57,667 bases of DNA from positions 1 to 57,667 of the forward strand of contig JBBDUV010000018.1 in assembly GCA_040903745.1 (NCBI GenBank), written 5' to 3'. Positions 25,223 to 34,274 of the stretch are shown one piece after another. How positions within the stretch are numbered: position 1 is the first letter of the stretch; each line of letters begins with the position of its first letter. The notes below the pieces were generated by a model. It had not been told where the DNA came from, searched no databases, and saw nothing but the letters and a program-made list of their open reading frames with translations. The DNA is from M55B112 sp040903745. Its GTDB lineage: Bacteria; Bacteroidota; Bacteroidia; Bacteroidales; GCA-2748055. A program made the position numbers and the translations under genes.

Positions 25223-26638
25223 ATGCATGTAATTGATATTCTTATCATTGGGTTATACCTCACAGTGATTCTGGGTGTGGGATTCTATTTCTACCGAAGA
25301 AACAAAAATACTGATGAATATTATGTAGGTGGCCGGCGAATGAGTAGCCTGCATATTGGTCTCTCAGTCGTCGCAACGGATGTGGGTGGAGGGTTCTCCA
25401 TCGGACTTGGCGGACTCGGTTTTATCATGGGGGTATCGGGCAGTTGGTTGTTGTTTACCGGATTGGTCGGAGCCTGGCTAAGTGGGATTTTTCTAATTCC
25501 ATTGGTCTCTACAGTGGCGCGTGAGAGGAGTTTTTTCTCGTTTCCGCAGTTCCTGGAGTTTATCTTTGATAAAAGGGTAGCGCTAATCGCAGGAATGATC
25601 TCAGCCATCGGTTACCTTGGCTTTACCAGTTCACAGATCCTGGCCGGGGCCAAGCTGGCTTCGTCCACTTTCGAAGGCCTGGCGCTGAACCAGGCCCTGC
25701 TGGTAATGGGAGTGATCACGGTGGTGTATACTGTTTTCGGAGGAATCAAGGCGGTGATATATACCGATACCATCCAATGGATCATACTGATGGGTGGGCT
25801 GACCCTGATCGGGCTGCCATTTGCTTATACGAGCATCGGGGGAATGGAGGCGATCAGGGAGACACTCGATCCGGCCTTTTTAAAGCTGAATAACGTCACC
25901 TGGCAGCAGCTTGTCAACTGGGCCTTCACCATTATTCCCATCTGGTTTGTCGGAATGACACTCTACCAACGGATTTATGCGTCGAGAGATACAAAAACGG
26001 CGCAGAAGGCATGGTTTATCGCCGGACTCTTCGAGTATCCGCTGATGGCATTTGTGGGTGCACTGCTGGGCATGTTTGCCCGTGTGGCGCTCGACCAGGG
26101 GGTCATCACCGGGTATACAATCGCCAATATCGATCCGGAAATGGGGCTTCCCCTGCTGCTCAAAACCGTTCTGCCGGTAGGCTTGCTGGGATTGGTCATC
26201 TCTGCCTATTTTTCAGCGATCATGTCAACCGCCGATAGCTGTATGATGGCCTCTTCTGGCAATATTCTAACAGATGTACTCAGAATGCACCAATCTAAAA
26301 GCAGCCTGAAATATTCGATGTTCCTCACCTTCGCTATCGGAGCCACTGCCCTCTTGCTGGCCTGGAAGATGGAAAACGTGCTGGAACTGATGCTCCATTC
26401 CTATTCCTTTATGGTGGCGGGCATGTTCGTCCCGGTGCTGGTGGCACTGGTCTCCAAACGGCCCAGTCCGCCGGCCGCACTGGCATCCATGGTAACCGGC
26501 GGGACAGTATCGCTCGGACTCATCATCTGGGGCATCGATCTTCCCCTGGAGCTGGATCCGATTGTGTTTGGTATCTTTGGAGCGGGATTGGCATATATTT
26601 TCATTTATTACCTGAAGGGAAGAAGGGAAAACATATGA
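25223..26638 (+). CDS. sodium:solute symporter (SSS family)
   Basis: A 471-residue transporter with about 12-13 helices. It has ILGVGFYFYRRNKNTDEYYV, VVATDVGGGFSIGLGGLGF, VIYTDTIQWIILMGG (helix 5 motif) and VISAYFSAIMSTADSCMMAS, the conserved SSS sodium-site region. It groups with proline/pantothenate-like or uncharacterised SSS carriers; the substrate is unknown. Upstream, a Cys-rich and an HTH-like small gene sit in the same apparent operon together with the abl genes, so osmolyte or amino-acid transport is an attractive guess. Confidence 0.9.
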   Translation: MHVIDILIIGLYLTVILGVGFYFYRRNKNTDEYYVGGRRMSSLHIGLSVVATDVGGGFSIGLGGLGFIMGVSGSWLLFTGLVGAWLSGIFLIPLVSTVARERSFFSFPQFLEFIFDKRVALIAGMISAIGYLGFTSSQILAGAKLASSTFEGLALNQALLVMGVITVVYTVFGGIKAVIYTDTIQWIILMGGLTLIGLPFAYTSIGGMEAIRETLDPAFLKLNNVTWQQLVNWAFTIIPIWFVGMTLYQRIYASRDTKTAQKAWFIAGLFEYPLMAFVGALLGMFARVALDQGVITGYTIANIDPEMGLPLLLKTVLPVGLLGLVISAYFSAIMSTADSCMMASSGNILTDVLRMHQSKSSLKYSMFLTFAIGATALLLAWKMENVLELMLHSYSFMVAGMFVPVLVALVSKRPSPPAALASMVTGGTVSLGLIIWGIDLPLELDPIVFGIFGAGLAYIFIYYLKGRRENI

Positions 26639-26650
26639 TTCTGAGCAAGG

Positions 26651-26704
26651 GATTTTGTGTTATAACCATTTAAAGCCGGGGTAAGTGATTTTGTGTTATA
26701 TTTG
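26651..26704 (+). promoter_or_regulatory. 14-bp direct repeat and -7 box upstream of fbp
   Basis: GATTTTGTGTTATA occurs at 26651-26664 and again at 26687-26700, 36 bp apart (about 3.4 helical turns). The second copy overlaps TATATTTG (26697-26704), a good -7 element for fbp at 26749. The pair could be an operator. Confidence 0.45.
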
Positions 26705-26748
26705 ATTGTATTTTTACGTTAAAACATAATTGTATATTAACGATCGAA

Positions 26749-27768
26749 ATGTCACATCATTACCATCCTCCAACGCTTTCTGAATTTATCAATGAACAAC
26801 AGACAGCATTTCCTTATGCCAGGGGAGACCTCACGAGGTTGCTTAATCACATCGGAGTTGCATCGAAAATTGTAAACAGGGAGGTTCGGGCTGCAGGATT
26901 GGTTGATATCCTGGGGATGACGGGCAAAAGCAATATCCAGGGAGAGGATGTGATGAAGCTCGATGAATTTGCCAATGAAAAGTTTATTAAAATACTAAGC
27001 TCCAGTGGTGAAGTTTGCGCAATTGCTTCAGAAGAGAATCATGACATCATCCGGTTCAATACAGAATTTGCCAAGGGTGGTAAATATGCAGTTTGCATTG
27101 ATCCTCTTGATGGCTCCTCCAATATTGATGTGAATGTTTCTATCGGCACAATTTTTTCAATATACCACAGAATCACTCCGCCAGGAACCACTCCGGAGAT
27201 GATTGATATCCTGCAACCAGGCAATAAACAGGTTGCAGCAGGGTATGTTATTTATGGGTCGTCTACAATGTTGGTTTATACAACCGGATTGGGTGTAACC
27301 GGTTTTACATATGACCCTTCTATCGGAGAGTATTGCTTGTCGCATTTTAAAATTGAGATGCCTGAAAATGGAAAAATCTATTCGGTAAATGAGGGGAACT
27401 ATAAACAATTTTCTCGGGGAATAAGGAACTATATTGATGCATGTAAAGGCATGGAAGATGATGGGTCTGATGCGTTGTCATCCAGGTATATCGGATCAAT
27501 GGTGTCCGATTTTCACCGCAATCTGCTTAAAGGGGGTATTTATATGTATCCATCTACACGACTACAACCAGGAGGAAAACTGCGCCTCCTTTACGAATGC
27601 AATCCCATCGCATTTCTTGCCGAACAAGCTGGAGGAATGGCTACAGATGGAAAAGGAAACAGAGTTTTAGATATCAAGCCCGATGCCATACACCAGCGGA
27701 CACCCTTTTTTACCGGTTCGACGGAGATGGTCAAAAATGTTGAGGAGTATATTCGTAGAGATGGTTAA
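26749..27768 (+). CDS. fbp: fructose-1,6-bisphosphatase class I
   Basis: A 339-residue class I FBPase: SEENHDIIRFN, the Li-sensitive metal motif VCIDPLDGSSNIDVNVSIGT, RYIGSMVSDFHRNLLKGGIY and YECNPIAFLAEQAGGMATDG are all present. It dephosphorylates fructose 1,6-bisphosphate in gluconeogenesis in the cytoplasm. Length is typical. It is monocistronic, followed by gene remnants. Confidence 0.96.
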   Translation: MSHHYHPPTLSEFINEQQTAFPYARGDLTRLLNHIGVASKIVNREVRAAGLVDILGMTGKSNIQGEDVMKLDEFANEKFIKILSSSGEVCAIASEENHDIIRFNTEFAKGGKYAVCIDPLDGSSNIDVNVSIGTIFSIYHRITPPGTTPEMIDILQPGNKQVAAGYVIYGSSTMLVYTTGLGVTGFTYDPSIGEYCLSHFKIEMPENGKIYSVNEGNYKQFSRGIRNYIDACKGMEDDGSDALSSRYIGSMVSDFHRNLLKGGIYMYPSTRLQPGGKLRLLYECNPIAFLAEQAGGMATDGKGNRVLDIKPDAIHQRTPFFTGSTEMVKNVEEYIRRDG

Positions 27769-27770
27769 TA

Positions 27771-27908
27771 TTTTTCCCGGCTCTTTTCGTTGAGGCCATA
27801 AAAGAACAACAACTACTCATTGAGGAGCAGCGGAATGAGATTAATGAACTAAAGGAGAGACTCAGGTCCGTTGAAACTGCTTTGTCAACCCATAGGATAG
27901 CTGAATAG
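27771..27908 (+). pseudogene. C-terminal remnant of a tail-fibre/S74-type chaperone coiled coil
   Basis: An open frame with no start reads FFPALFVEAIKEQQLLIEEQ, then RNEINELKERLRS, ending at TAG 27906. It matches the C-terminal end of Bacteroidota S74 intramolecular-chaperone proteins (...LxEAIKEQQxxIExL coiled coil). Nothing upstream encodes the rest, as fbp ends 3 bp before; so it is a remnant left by deletion. Confidence 0.6.
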
Positions 27909-28178
27909 TGGTTCTGTATTCATCGCCCGCTCTTTCATCTCCAGAACTTCCTTGCTCTTTAAGGGTCTGACATCCTTTGCCAGTCTGAGAGCCATCGAGA
28001 AAAGCCCTTCATCTCCGGGAGGAATGGCTGATGTAACAGGATGAGATAGCGTGAACCTTAATCCTTTCAGCGCATCCTCTTCATTATCGAGGGGCAGGTA
28101 CCAGGCCTTTTTGTAGGTCCTTTCTTCACCTTTTTGCCACCTGCGTTCAGCCATCGCCTTGAGGGCCAGAATACCCAT
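27885..28178 (-). pseudogene. C-terminal fragment of an aldo/keto reductase
   Basis: The 97-residue frame MGILALKAMAERRWQKGEER and RFTLSHPVTSAIPPGDEGLF match the last third of Bacteroidota aldo/keto reductases. The TIM-barrel N-terminal two thirds and the catalytic tetrad are absent, with an in-frame stop just upstream (TAG four codons before ATG). It overlaps the 3' end of the S74 remnant on the other strand, so two decayed genes abut here. Confidence 0.7.
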
Positions 28179-28343
28179 ATTTTTCTACTCGCCGGACTGT
28201 AATTATTCCGAACTGAATTGCACAGATGACTGATAGATTGCAGAGTTTGGATCATCTTAATGTCTGCTGACAGACATAAAATAGAATGATTATGAATTGC
28301 TCTTAAAAAATGTTAAAACCCTCTGAATATACGGCTTATAAGC

Positions 28344-28351
28344 TATATTTG
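28344..28351 (+). promoter_or_regulatory. candidate -7 element of the propeller/redox operon
   Basis: TATATTTG matches TAnnTTTG exactly, and is about 75 bases upstream of the first signal-peptide-bearing gene of the 28426-43517 run. A matching -33 TTTG is not evident. Confidence 0.4.
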
Positions 28352-28425
28352 AAAACTTTAAAAGGATGAGATGAAAATCCATGCTTAAAACTGTAAATGA
28401 TACGAAAATAGATAATTACAGAACT

Positions 28426-29628
28426 ATGAAAATAAAATATTTACTTGCTGCTGCTGCCTTTTTGATCTCCATTTCCTGTTTTTCCCAGGACCACACGGTA
28501 TGGCGAAATGGTACCGATGGAGTCTATGCCGAAACCGGACTTCTCGACAAATGGCCGGAATCTGGTCCGGACATTATCTGGGCATTCGAAGAGCTCGGAC
28601 AGGGACACTCCTCACCGGTAGTGTCTGGTGATTTTATCTATACTACAGGGATGACTGATAGTGTTGGCTTTCTGTTTAAATTTAACCTCAACGGAAAACT
28701 GATCTACAAAAAGGAATATGGACCGGAATACAATGAAAGTTACCATGGACCCCGTGGATCAGCGGTTATAGCAGATGATTTGATCTATCTGGTAAGCGGT
28801 TATGGCAAGGTGATGTGTCTGAAAGAGTCAACTGGTGAAGTGATTTGGTCGGTTGACATGGTGAAGGATTATAGAGGCAAGGTGATCAGGTGGGGATACA
28901 ACGAGACCCCGGTGATCGATGGCGATGTTATCTACTGCACACCCGGAGGAAAAAACAATGTGATTGCACTAAACAGGTTCAATGGAAAATTGATCTGGAG
29001 CAGTCCGGGAAAAGGCGAACTTTCAGCATATTGTACCCCCCTGCTTTTTGAACACAATGGAAGAAAGATACTGGCCACCCACACTGAGTCTCACCTGATC
29101 GGTATCGATCCCTCTACAGGGAAAATCCTCTGGTCCCATTCACACCCCAACAAGTGGTCGGTCCATGCCAATACACCCATCTATCACGATGGCGGCATTT
29201 TCTTCTTCAGCGGCTACGGAAAGGGATCGGGAAAACTCAACCTCAGTCCCGATGGCAATAAGGTGAGCCTGGCATGGAACAATCCGCTCGATAGCAGGAT
29301 GGGAGGAGCGGTGCTGATCGATGGATATATCTACGGATCGGGAGATGGTAACCGGGATTGGCGCTGCATCGATTGGAAGACTGGCAAGGACATGTATACA
29401 AGTACAGGGATTGGTAAGGGAGTTACCATTGCTGCCGATGGAAAATTGTTCTGCTATTCCGACCGCGGCGAACTCGCCCTTGTAAATGTCACGCCACAAA
29501 AATTTGACCTTGTCAGTCAGACGCGCGTAACCAAAGGGTCTGAACAGCACTGGGCACATCCGGTCATACATAACGGCATCCTCTACCTCAGGCACGGCAA
29601 GGCGCTCATAGCATATAAAGTAAAGTAA
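28426..29628 (+). CDS. exported PQQ-like beta-propeller protein 1
   Basis: A 400-residue secreted protein. The signal peptide MKIKYLLAAAAFLISISCFS places the start at 28426, not at the in-frame ATG at 28381. The mature part has PQQ/BamB-like propeller blades, each with a GDxIYxxxG...LxAxxxxTGxxxW pattern (VIDGDVIYCTPGG, LNRFNGKLIWSSPGKGEL, GIDPSTGKILWSH). The N-terminal LLDKWPESGPDIIWAFEELG motif is shared by the four paralogues here. It may be a quinoprotein dehydrogenase or a structural propeller; PQQ binding is unproven. Confidence 0.85.
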   Translation: MKIKYLLAAAAFLISISCFSQDHTVWRNGTDGVYAETGLLDKWPESGPDIIWAFEELGQGHSSPVVSGDFIYTTGMTDSVGFLFKFNLNGKLIYKKEYGPEYNESYHGPRGSAVIADDLIYLVSGYGKVMCLKESTGEVIWSVDMVKDYRGKVIRWGYNETPVIDGDVIYCTPGGKNNVIALNRFNGKLIWSSPGKGELSAYCTPLLFEHNGRKILATHTESHLIGIDPSTGKILWSHSHPNKWSVHANTPIYHDGGIFFFSGYGKGSGKLNLSPDGNKVSLAWNNPLDSRMGGAVLIDGYIYGSGDGNRDWRCIDWKTGKDMYTSTGIGKGVTIAADGKLFCYSDRGELALVNVTPQKFDLVSQTRVTKGSEQHWAHPVIHNGILYLRHGKALIAYKVK

Positions 29629-29639
29629 GCCACAAAAAG

Positions 29640-29714
29640 GCACGACCTGCCATATTCGATGGTAGATTGGTCCGTCACGGTGAAGTATTACTGGTTTACA
29701 ATTTAAAAGCATAG
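29640..29714 (+). pseudogene. C-terminal remnant of another propeller paralogue
   Basis: An open frame with no start reads ARPAIFDGRLVRHGEVLLVY then NLKA and a stop. It is clearly homologous to the C-terminus of the next gene (PSIFDGKLFLRHHDVLLVY). It is 11 bp after the first propeller gene and 3 bp before the next start, so a third tandem copy has been largely deleted, or a recombination between copies left its tail. Confidence 0.8.
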
Positions 29715-29717
29715 TGT

Positions 29718-30962
29718 ATGATTAAGAGAACCGGTTTTTTAATAATTTTACTTTCTCTTTTATTGATAATGCCATCAACAGCCCAGGAGGTCCAATGGCG
29801 TGGTCCGAACCGGGACGGAAAATATCCCGATAAGGGCCTGCTTAAGGAGTGGCCTGAAGACGGACCGAAACTGCTGCTGAAGAAGGAGGGACTGGGCGGC
29901 GGCTACTCTACACCGGTGCTCTATAAAGATATCATCTATGTTACCGGCCGACGTGATACCCTGGAGGTGATCACGGCCCTTGTAATGGATGGCGAAATTT
30001 TATGGGAAACCATCTATGGGAAACCATGGATGCAGTCGTTCCAGGAAACACGGAACACTCCGGCCATTGAAGATGGAAAAATCTATATCACCGGAACAAT
30101 GGGAACGGTGAACTGCATTGATGCCGCAACAGGCGATATCTTGTGGGCACGCAATACGCATGATGAATTCAGCGGTGAATTTCACAGGTGGGGAATGGCC
30201 GAGTCGGTAGTACTTACAGAAGATGCTGTAATTTCTTCCCCGGTGGGTGAAAAAACCACACTGGTAGCACTGGATAAAAACGACGGTTCAGTTGTATGGC
30301 AAAGTGAAGCTATCGGAGATGTCAGATCATATACGTCTCCACTACTAATAGAACACAAGGGTGTTCAACTGATCATCGCCTCAACCTCCAGGCACCTGGT
30401 TGGTGTCGATCCTGCAACAGGTGAGATATTCTGGAAGTTCGACCATATTACCGGTTTTACAGAAAAAAACAGAAGGAACAGTACCAATACCCCGGTCTAC
30501 CACGATGGCGAATTCTTCTTCTCAAGTGGTTACGACGATCTTGCCCTGATGTTCACCCTTTCCGACGATGGCCGGTCGGTGGAGCTGAAATGGACCAGTG
30601 ATGTGCTCGATAACCACCATGGCGGATTGGTGCTGGTCGACGGTTTTTTGTATGGTGCCAACTGGATCAGCAATGGCAAGGGGAACTGGGTGTGCCTTCA
30701 CTGGGACTCAGGCGAGGTGATGTACGAAGAGGAGTGGCACAACAAGGGATCGATCATTTATGCCGACGGAATGTTGTATGTGTTCGATGAGAAATTTGGA
30801 AACGTGGGACTGGTGGAGCCAAACCCGGAGGATTTCTATGTGAAAGGGTCATTCACAGTCGATGACGGACGGGGTCCGCGATGGGCGCATCCCTCGATCT
30901 TCGATGGTAAATTGTTCTTAAGACATCATGATGTTCTGCTGGTATATGATATAAGAGAATGA
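29718..30962 (+). CDS. exported PQQ-like beta-propeller protein 2
   Basis: A 414-residue secreted paralogue of the gene at 28426. Signal peptide IKRTGFLIILLSLLLIMPST is followed by VQWRGPNRDGKYPDKGLLKE, then WPEDGPKLLL, and propeller blades such as VNCIDAATGDILWARNTHDE and VGVDPATGEIFWKFDH. It has no cysteine pair or heme motif. It is a likely partner in the same extracytoplasmic process. Blade-like repeats are clear; catalytic function is inferred only. Confidence 0.85.
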   Translation: MIKRTGFLIILLSLLLIMPSTAQEVQWRGPNRDGKYPDKGLLKEWPEDGPKLLLKKEGLGGGYSTPVLYKDIIYVTGRRDTLEVITALVMDGEILWETIYGKPWMQSFQETRNTPAIEDGKIYITGTMGTVNCIDAATGDILWARNTHDEFSGEFHRWGMAESVVLTEDAVISSPVGEKTTLVALDKNDGSVVWQSEAIGDVRSYTSPLLIEHKGVQLIIASTSRHLVGVDPATGEIFWKFDHITGFTEKNRRNSTNTPVYHDGEFFFSSGYDDLALMFTLSDDGRSVELKWTSDVLDNHHGGLVLVDGFLYGANWISNGKGNWVCLHWDSGEVMYEEEWHNKGSIIYADGMLYVFDEKFGNVGLVEPNPEDFYVKGSFTVDDGRGPRWAHPSIFDGKLFLRHHDVLLVYDIRE

Positions 30963-31069
30963 CCCTGGATACAGGAAGCTAGTTTCCAGCCTGTATCTAT
31001 TTGAATAGTGCAGCCGGTGCTACCGCCATTGAGAATATTGTTTAAGGAATTTATGCTCAGAGATTATTT

Positions 31070-32518
31070 ATGAAACTGCAACCACAAATACTGATACCCT
31101 ACCTGCTGGTAATCGCCGGTATCCTCTCCATCGCCTGGTGGATCACAAAAGATCCAGTGAAAGACCTGGTGGAAAGTGTTCCCGGCATGGACAACAGGAG
31201 GGAAGGGGTAGCGGTAAACCTTGATATCAACATTGGTGAGTTCTACGAGGATTTTAAAAGCAGATTCAACCAACAGGGCAAAAATGAACTCACCGAAACC
31301 TGGCCAAGATTTCGCGGCGAACACTTCGACAACATCAGCCGCTCCGATGTTCCACTGATCGATGCTTTCCCCGAAGAGGGACCTGAAATCCTCTGGTCAC
31401 ACCACCTCGGCGAAGGTCATGCCGGAGCCGCCATCTACGAAGGAAAGGTCTACATGCTCGATTACGATGAGGAGCTGCGGGCCGATATGCTCCGCTGTTT
31501 CGACCTGGTAACAGGTACAGAATTATGGCGCAGGTGGTACAAGGTCGCCATCAAAAGAAACCATGGTATGTCGCGCACGATCCCTGCGGTTACTGAAGAT
31601 TACATTGTAACCATCGGTCCGCGCGGTCATGTGATGTGTGTCGACCGGGAAGATGGTGCATTCAGATGGGGACTGAATATCGAGAAGGATTATGCTTCCG
31701 AGGTACCATTGTGGTACACGGGCCAGTGTCCGCTGGTCGACAACGGAATGGCGATCATCGCCACCGGCGGGGAGAGTGTCATGGTAGCGATCGACTGCGA
31801 ATCCGGAGAAATCGTATGGGAGACCCCCAACGAAGGGGAGTGGGACATGTCACACTCATCCATCATGCCCTATGAATATGGTGGCGTGAAAATGTACCTG
31901 TACAGTGCCATCGGGGCAGCCATAGGTGTCAGGGCTGAAGGCAGTGATGCCGGAACGCTCCTTTGGTCGGCACCGGATTGGAGGCACAATGTGGTTGCTC
32001 CTGCACCCGTCGGACTGCCCGATGGAAAAATATTTTTATCTGCCGGATATGGTGCCGGAAGTATGGTGCTTCAGTTGAAACGGTCAGACGATGGATTCGA
32101 GGCCGAAGTTATGCAGGAATATAGTCCGCGCGAAGGATTGGCCTCCGAACAGCAGACACCGGTGGTCCACGAAGGGCACCTGCTGGGAATACTTCCCAAG
32201 GATGCTGGTCCGCTCAGAAACCAGCTTATTTGCGTTCACCCCGACGATTTTACAGAGGTGGTATGGTCGAGCGGACCAACAGTGCGGTTTGGACTGGGAC
32301 CCTATATGCTGGCCGATAATAAACTCTTTATCCTGAGCGACGACGGTACACTTACCATCGCCAGACCTTCGGTGTCGGAATATATTGAGCTCGACAGTTA
32401 CAGGGTGATCGAGGATGGAGCCGACGCCTGGGCACCACTGGCACTGGCAGACGGGTACATGGTGCTGCGCGATTCGGAAACCGTGGTATGCATTGATATA
32501 GCAAAAAACAGAAATTAA
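31070..32518 (+). CDS. membrane-anchored PQQ-like beta-propeller protein 3
   Basis: A 482-residue protein with an N-terminal anchor (LIPYLLVIAGILSIAWWI) and a short linker, then a propeller starting WPRFRGEHFDNISRSDVPLI. Blades include FDLVTGTELWRRWYKVAIKR and AIDCESGEIVWETPNEGEW. The linker (VESVPGMDNRREGVAVN) is unlike the other copies. It would sit on the periplasmic face of the inner membrane, next to the membrane iron-sulfur protein. It is spaced 10 bp before the next gene, so translation may be coupled. Confidence 0.85.
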   Translation: MKLQPQILIPYLLVIAGILSIAWWITKDPVKDLVESVPGMDNRREGVAVNLDINIGEFYEDFKSRFNQQGKNELTETWPRFRGEHFDNISRSDVPLIDAFPEEGPEILWSHHLGEGHAGAAIYEGKVYMLDYDEELRADMLRCFDLVTGTELWRRWYKVAIKRNHGMSRTIPAVTEDYIVTIGPRGHVMCVDREDGAFRWGLNIEKDYASEVPLWYTGQCPLVDNGMAIIATGGESVMVAIDCESGEIVWETPNEGEWDMSHSSIMPYEYGGVKMYLYSAIGAAIGVRAEGSDAGTLLWSAPDWRHNVVAPAPVGLPDGKIFLSAGYGAGSMVLQLKRSDDGFEAEVMQEYSPREGLASEQQTPVVHEGHLLGILPKDAGPLRNQLICVHPDDFTEVVWSSGPTVRFGLGPYMLADNKLFILSDDGTLTIARPSVSEYIELDSYRVIEDGADAWAPLALADGYMVLRDSETVVCIDIAKNRN

Positions 32519-32528
32519 CCGGGAAACG

Positions 32529-33488
32529 ATGAGAAAAAGAGGACTGTCTATACTTATTGCACTTTTTATGGTCGCCATTATTGTGGTTATCATTGCCGAT
32601 TATGTCTCGCAACAGCCCGACAAGCTGGGTGTGAATCCCTATGAGTTCAATGTGGATGAGTATAGGGCGGTTGATACGGCATTGATCACCTACCGGGAGA
32701 CGAAAAATTTTCCGGTGCGGGGATACAAGGCTGAAGGCATGCACATAAGGGATGGGGTGATCTGGCTGACAGGCAATGAGGTTTTGCAAGCTGTAACAAC
32801 AGAAGGGGTGCAGTTGCTGAAAACCGCCATCGATGGAACCGGTACCTGTATTCACGCAACAGACAAGGCTGTTTTTATCGGTTTCGGGGACCATTTAAAA
32901 AAATATTCACGCGAAGGTGAGCTGACCGCAACGTGGGAGGTGCCTGGTAAGAAATGCGTATTCACCTCCATGGCGGCAAATGACCAGATGCTCTATGTGG
33001 CCGATGCCGGCAACCGGAGGGTGCTACGCTATGGTTTTGACGGAGAACTGCTGGGGGAATTCAAGGGGAAATCGGAGAGTGCTGCCGGTCACGGTTTTAT
33101 TTTGCCAAGCGCCTGCTTCGATCTTGTGGTGAACAGCTACGATGAACTGTGGGTGGTGAACACAGGAAAACATGCCATCGAGAATTACTCCAATGATGGA
33201 AAGATGCGCGGTTTCTGGCAGAAGGGGTCGATGACGATCGAAGGTTTTGCGGGATGCTGTAACCCAGCTGAACTCGCCGTTCTCTCCGACGGATCATTTG
33301 TAACCAGCGAAAAGGGGCTGGTGCGGATCAAGGTGTATGACAGTTCGGGTGAACTGCAGGGTGTTGTGGCAGCGCCGGATAAATTTATCAAGGACGGTAA
33401 GGCACCGGAGGTGGCCGTGGATGAGAATGATGTTATCTACGCGCTCGATTTCGATAAAAGTACAATACGGGTCTTTGAGAAAAAATAG
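32529..33488 (+). CDS. membrane-anchored NHL-repeat beta-propeller protein
   Basis: A 319-residue protein with an N-terminal anchor (LSILIALFMVAIIVVIIADY) and NHL-like blades: LYVADAGNRRVLRYGFDGEL, DELWVVNTGKHAIENYSNDG and DVIYALDFDKSTIRVFE. A Cys-Cys pair occurs in FAGCCNPAELAVL. NHL propellers mediate protein interactions or bind ligands. It sits 8 bp before the small Cys-rich gene, inside the tightly packed part of the operon, so it likely takes part in the same machinery, perhaps as a scaffold. Confidence 0.82.
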   Translation: MRKRGLSILIALFMVAIIVVIIADYVSQQPDKLGVNPYEFNVDEYRAVDTALITYRETKNFPVRGYKAEGMHIRDGVIWLTGNEVLQAVTTEGVQLLKTAIDGTGTCIHATDKAVFIGFGDHLKKYSREGELTATWEVPGKKCVFTSMAANDQMLYVADAGNRRVLRYGFDGELLGEFKGKSESAAGHGFILPSACFDLVVNSYDELWVVNTGKHAIENYSNDGKMRGFWQKGSMTIEGFAGCCNPAELAVLSDGSFVTSEKGLVRIKVYDSSGELQGVVAAPDKFIKDGKAPEVAVDENDVIYALDFDKSTIRVFEKK

Positions 33489-33496
33489 TTACAGAT

Positions 33497-33694
33497 ATGA
33501 CCAGAAAAGAATTTATACAGATGGCGGGCAGGACCACAATCCTGACAGGAATGGCGGCGATGGTCGGACTGTTCTGGACACAGAAGAAGCTTACAGTGTC
33601 GGGAAGCTGTCCGACGAACTTGGCCTGCAGTGGTTGCAGCAAGCTCAGTGGCTGTGCACTTCCTGAAGCCATAAAAGAGAAGGAGTATGAATAA
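33497..33694 (+). CDS. small exported Cys-rich peptide, 65 aa
   Basis: The 65-residue protein begins MTRKEFIQMAGRTTILTGMA, a short n-region and a hydrophobic segment resembling a Tat-like or signal-anchor sequence with one arginine pair replaced (TRKEF). The C-terminal part is CPTNLACSGCSKLSGC, a symmetric C-x5-C-x2-C-x5-C array that could hold one Fe-S cluster or a metal. Its stop overlaps the next start. I do not recognise the family; the context suggests a small electron-transfer or cluster-carrier subunit. Confidence 0.75.
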   Translation: MTRKEFIQMAGRTTILTGMAAMVGLFWTQKKLTVSGSCPTNLACSGCSKLSGCALPEAIKEKEYE

Positions 33695-34274
33695 GGATAA
33701 AGCATACGACAGGCGTTCTTTTATCAATAAGAGCGCACGGCTCACACTCGGACTTTCCCTTGCAGGTGTGGGAACACTCGCGGCGGTCAACTCCGGCAAG
33801 GAGAAGATGGTCTGGCAGATCGATCCCTTCAAGTGCACCCAGTGCGGTCGATGTGCCACCGACTGCGTTCTTGCGCCTTCAGCAGTGAAATGCGTTCACG
33901 CGTATGATCTGTGCGGGTATTGTGACCTGTGTGGTGGTTATTTTAAGCCGGGTGTGACGGACCTGCAGACCGGGGCAGAGAAGCAGCTTTGTCCGGCTGC
34001 CGCCATCGAGCGCCGGTTCATCGAGGAGCCCTATTTCGAATATATCATCGACGAGGAGCTCTGTTTTGGTTGTGGCAAGTGTGTGAAAGGATGCAGCTCG
34101 TTCGGAAACGGTTCATTCCAGCTTCAGATCAGGCACAACATCTGCGTGAACTGTAATGAGTGCTCAATTGCACGCGTCTGTCCGTCAGATGCGATCAGCC
34201 GCGTACCGGCAAGCCAGCCATATATAATTAAAGGCGATTTCGGAACAAACAATAAAGGGGAGCAGGAGGTATGA
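33687..34274 (+). CDS. Tat-exported polyferredoxin
   Basis: A 195-residue protein. The N-terminus has RRSFINKSARLTLGLSLAG, a Tat signal; then several cysteine groups: CTQCGRCATDC, CGYCDLCGGYF, CFGCGKCVKGC and CVNCNECSIARVCP. These would hold up to four [4Fe-4S] clusters, in an arrangement like NrfC/DmsB-type electron-transfer subunits. It begins inside the preceding stop and its end overlaps the next start by four bases, so translation is coupled. It is probably a periplasmic electron carrier between the propeller proteins and the membrane protein. Confidence 0.9.
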   Translation: MNKDKAYDRRSFINKSARLTLGLSLAGVGTLAAVNSGKEKMVWQIDPFKCTQCGRCATDCVLAPSAVKCVHAYDLCGYCDLCGGYFKPGVTDLQTGAEKQLCPAAAIERRFIEEPYFEYIIDEELCFGCGKCVKGCSSFGNGSFQLQIRHNICVNCNECSIARVCPSDAISRVPASQPYIIKGDFGTNNKGEQEV

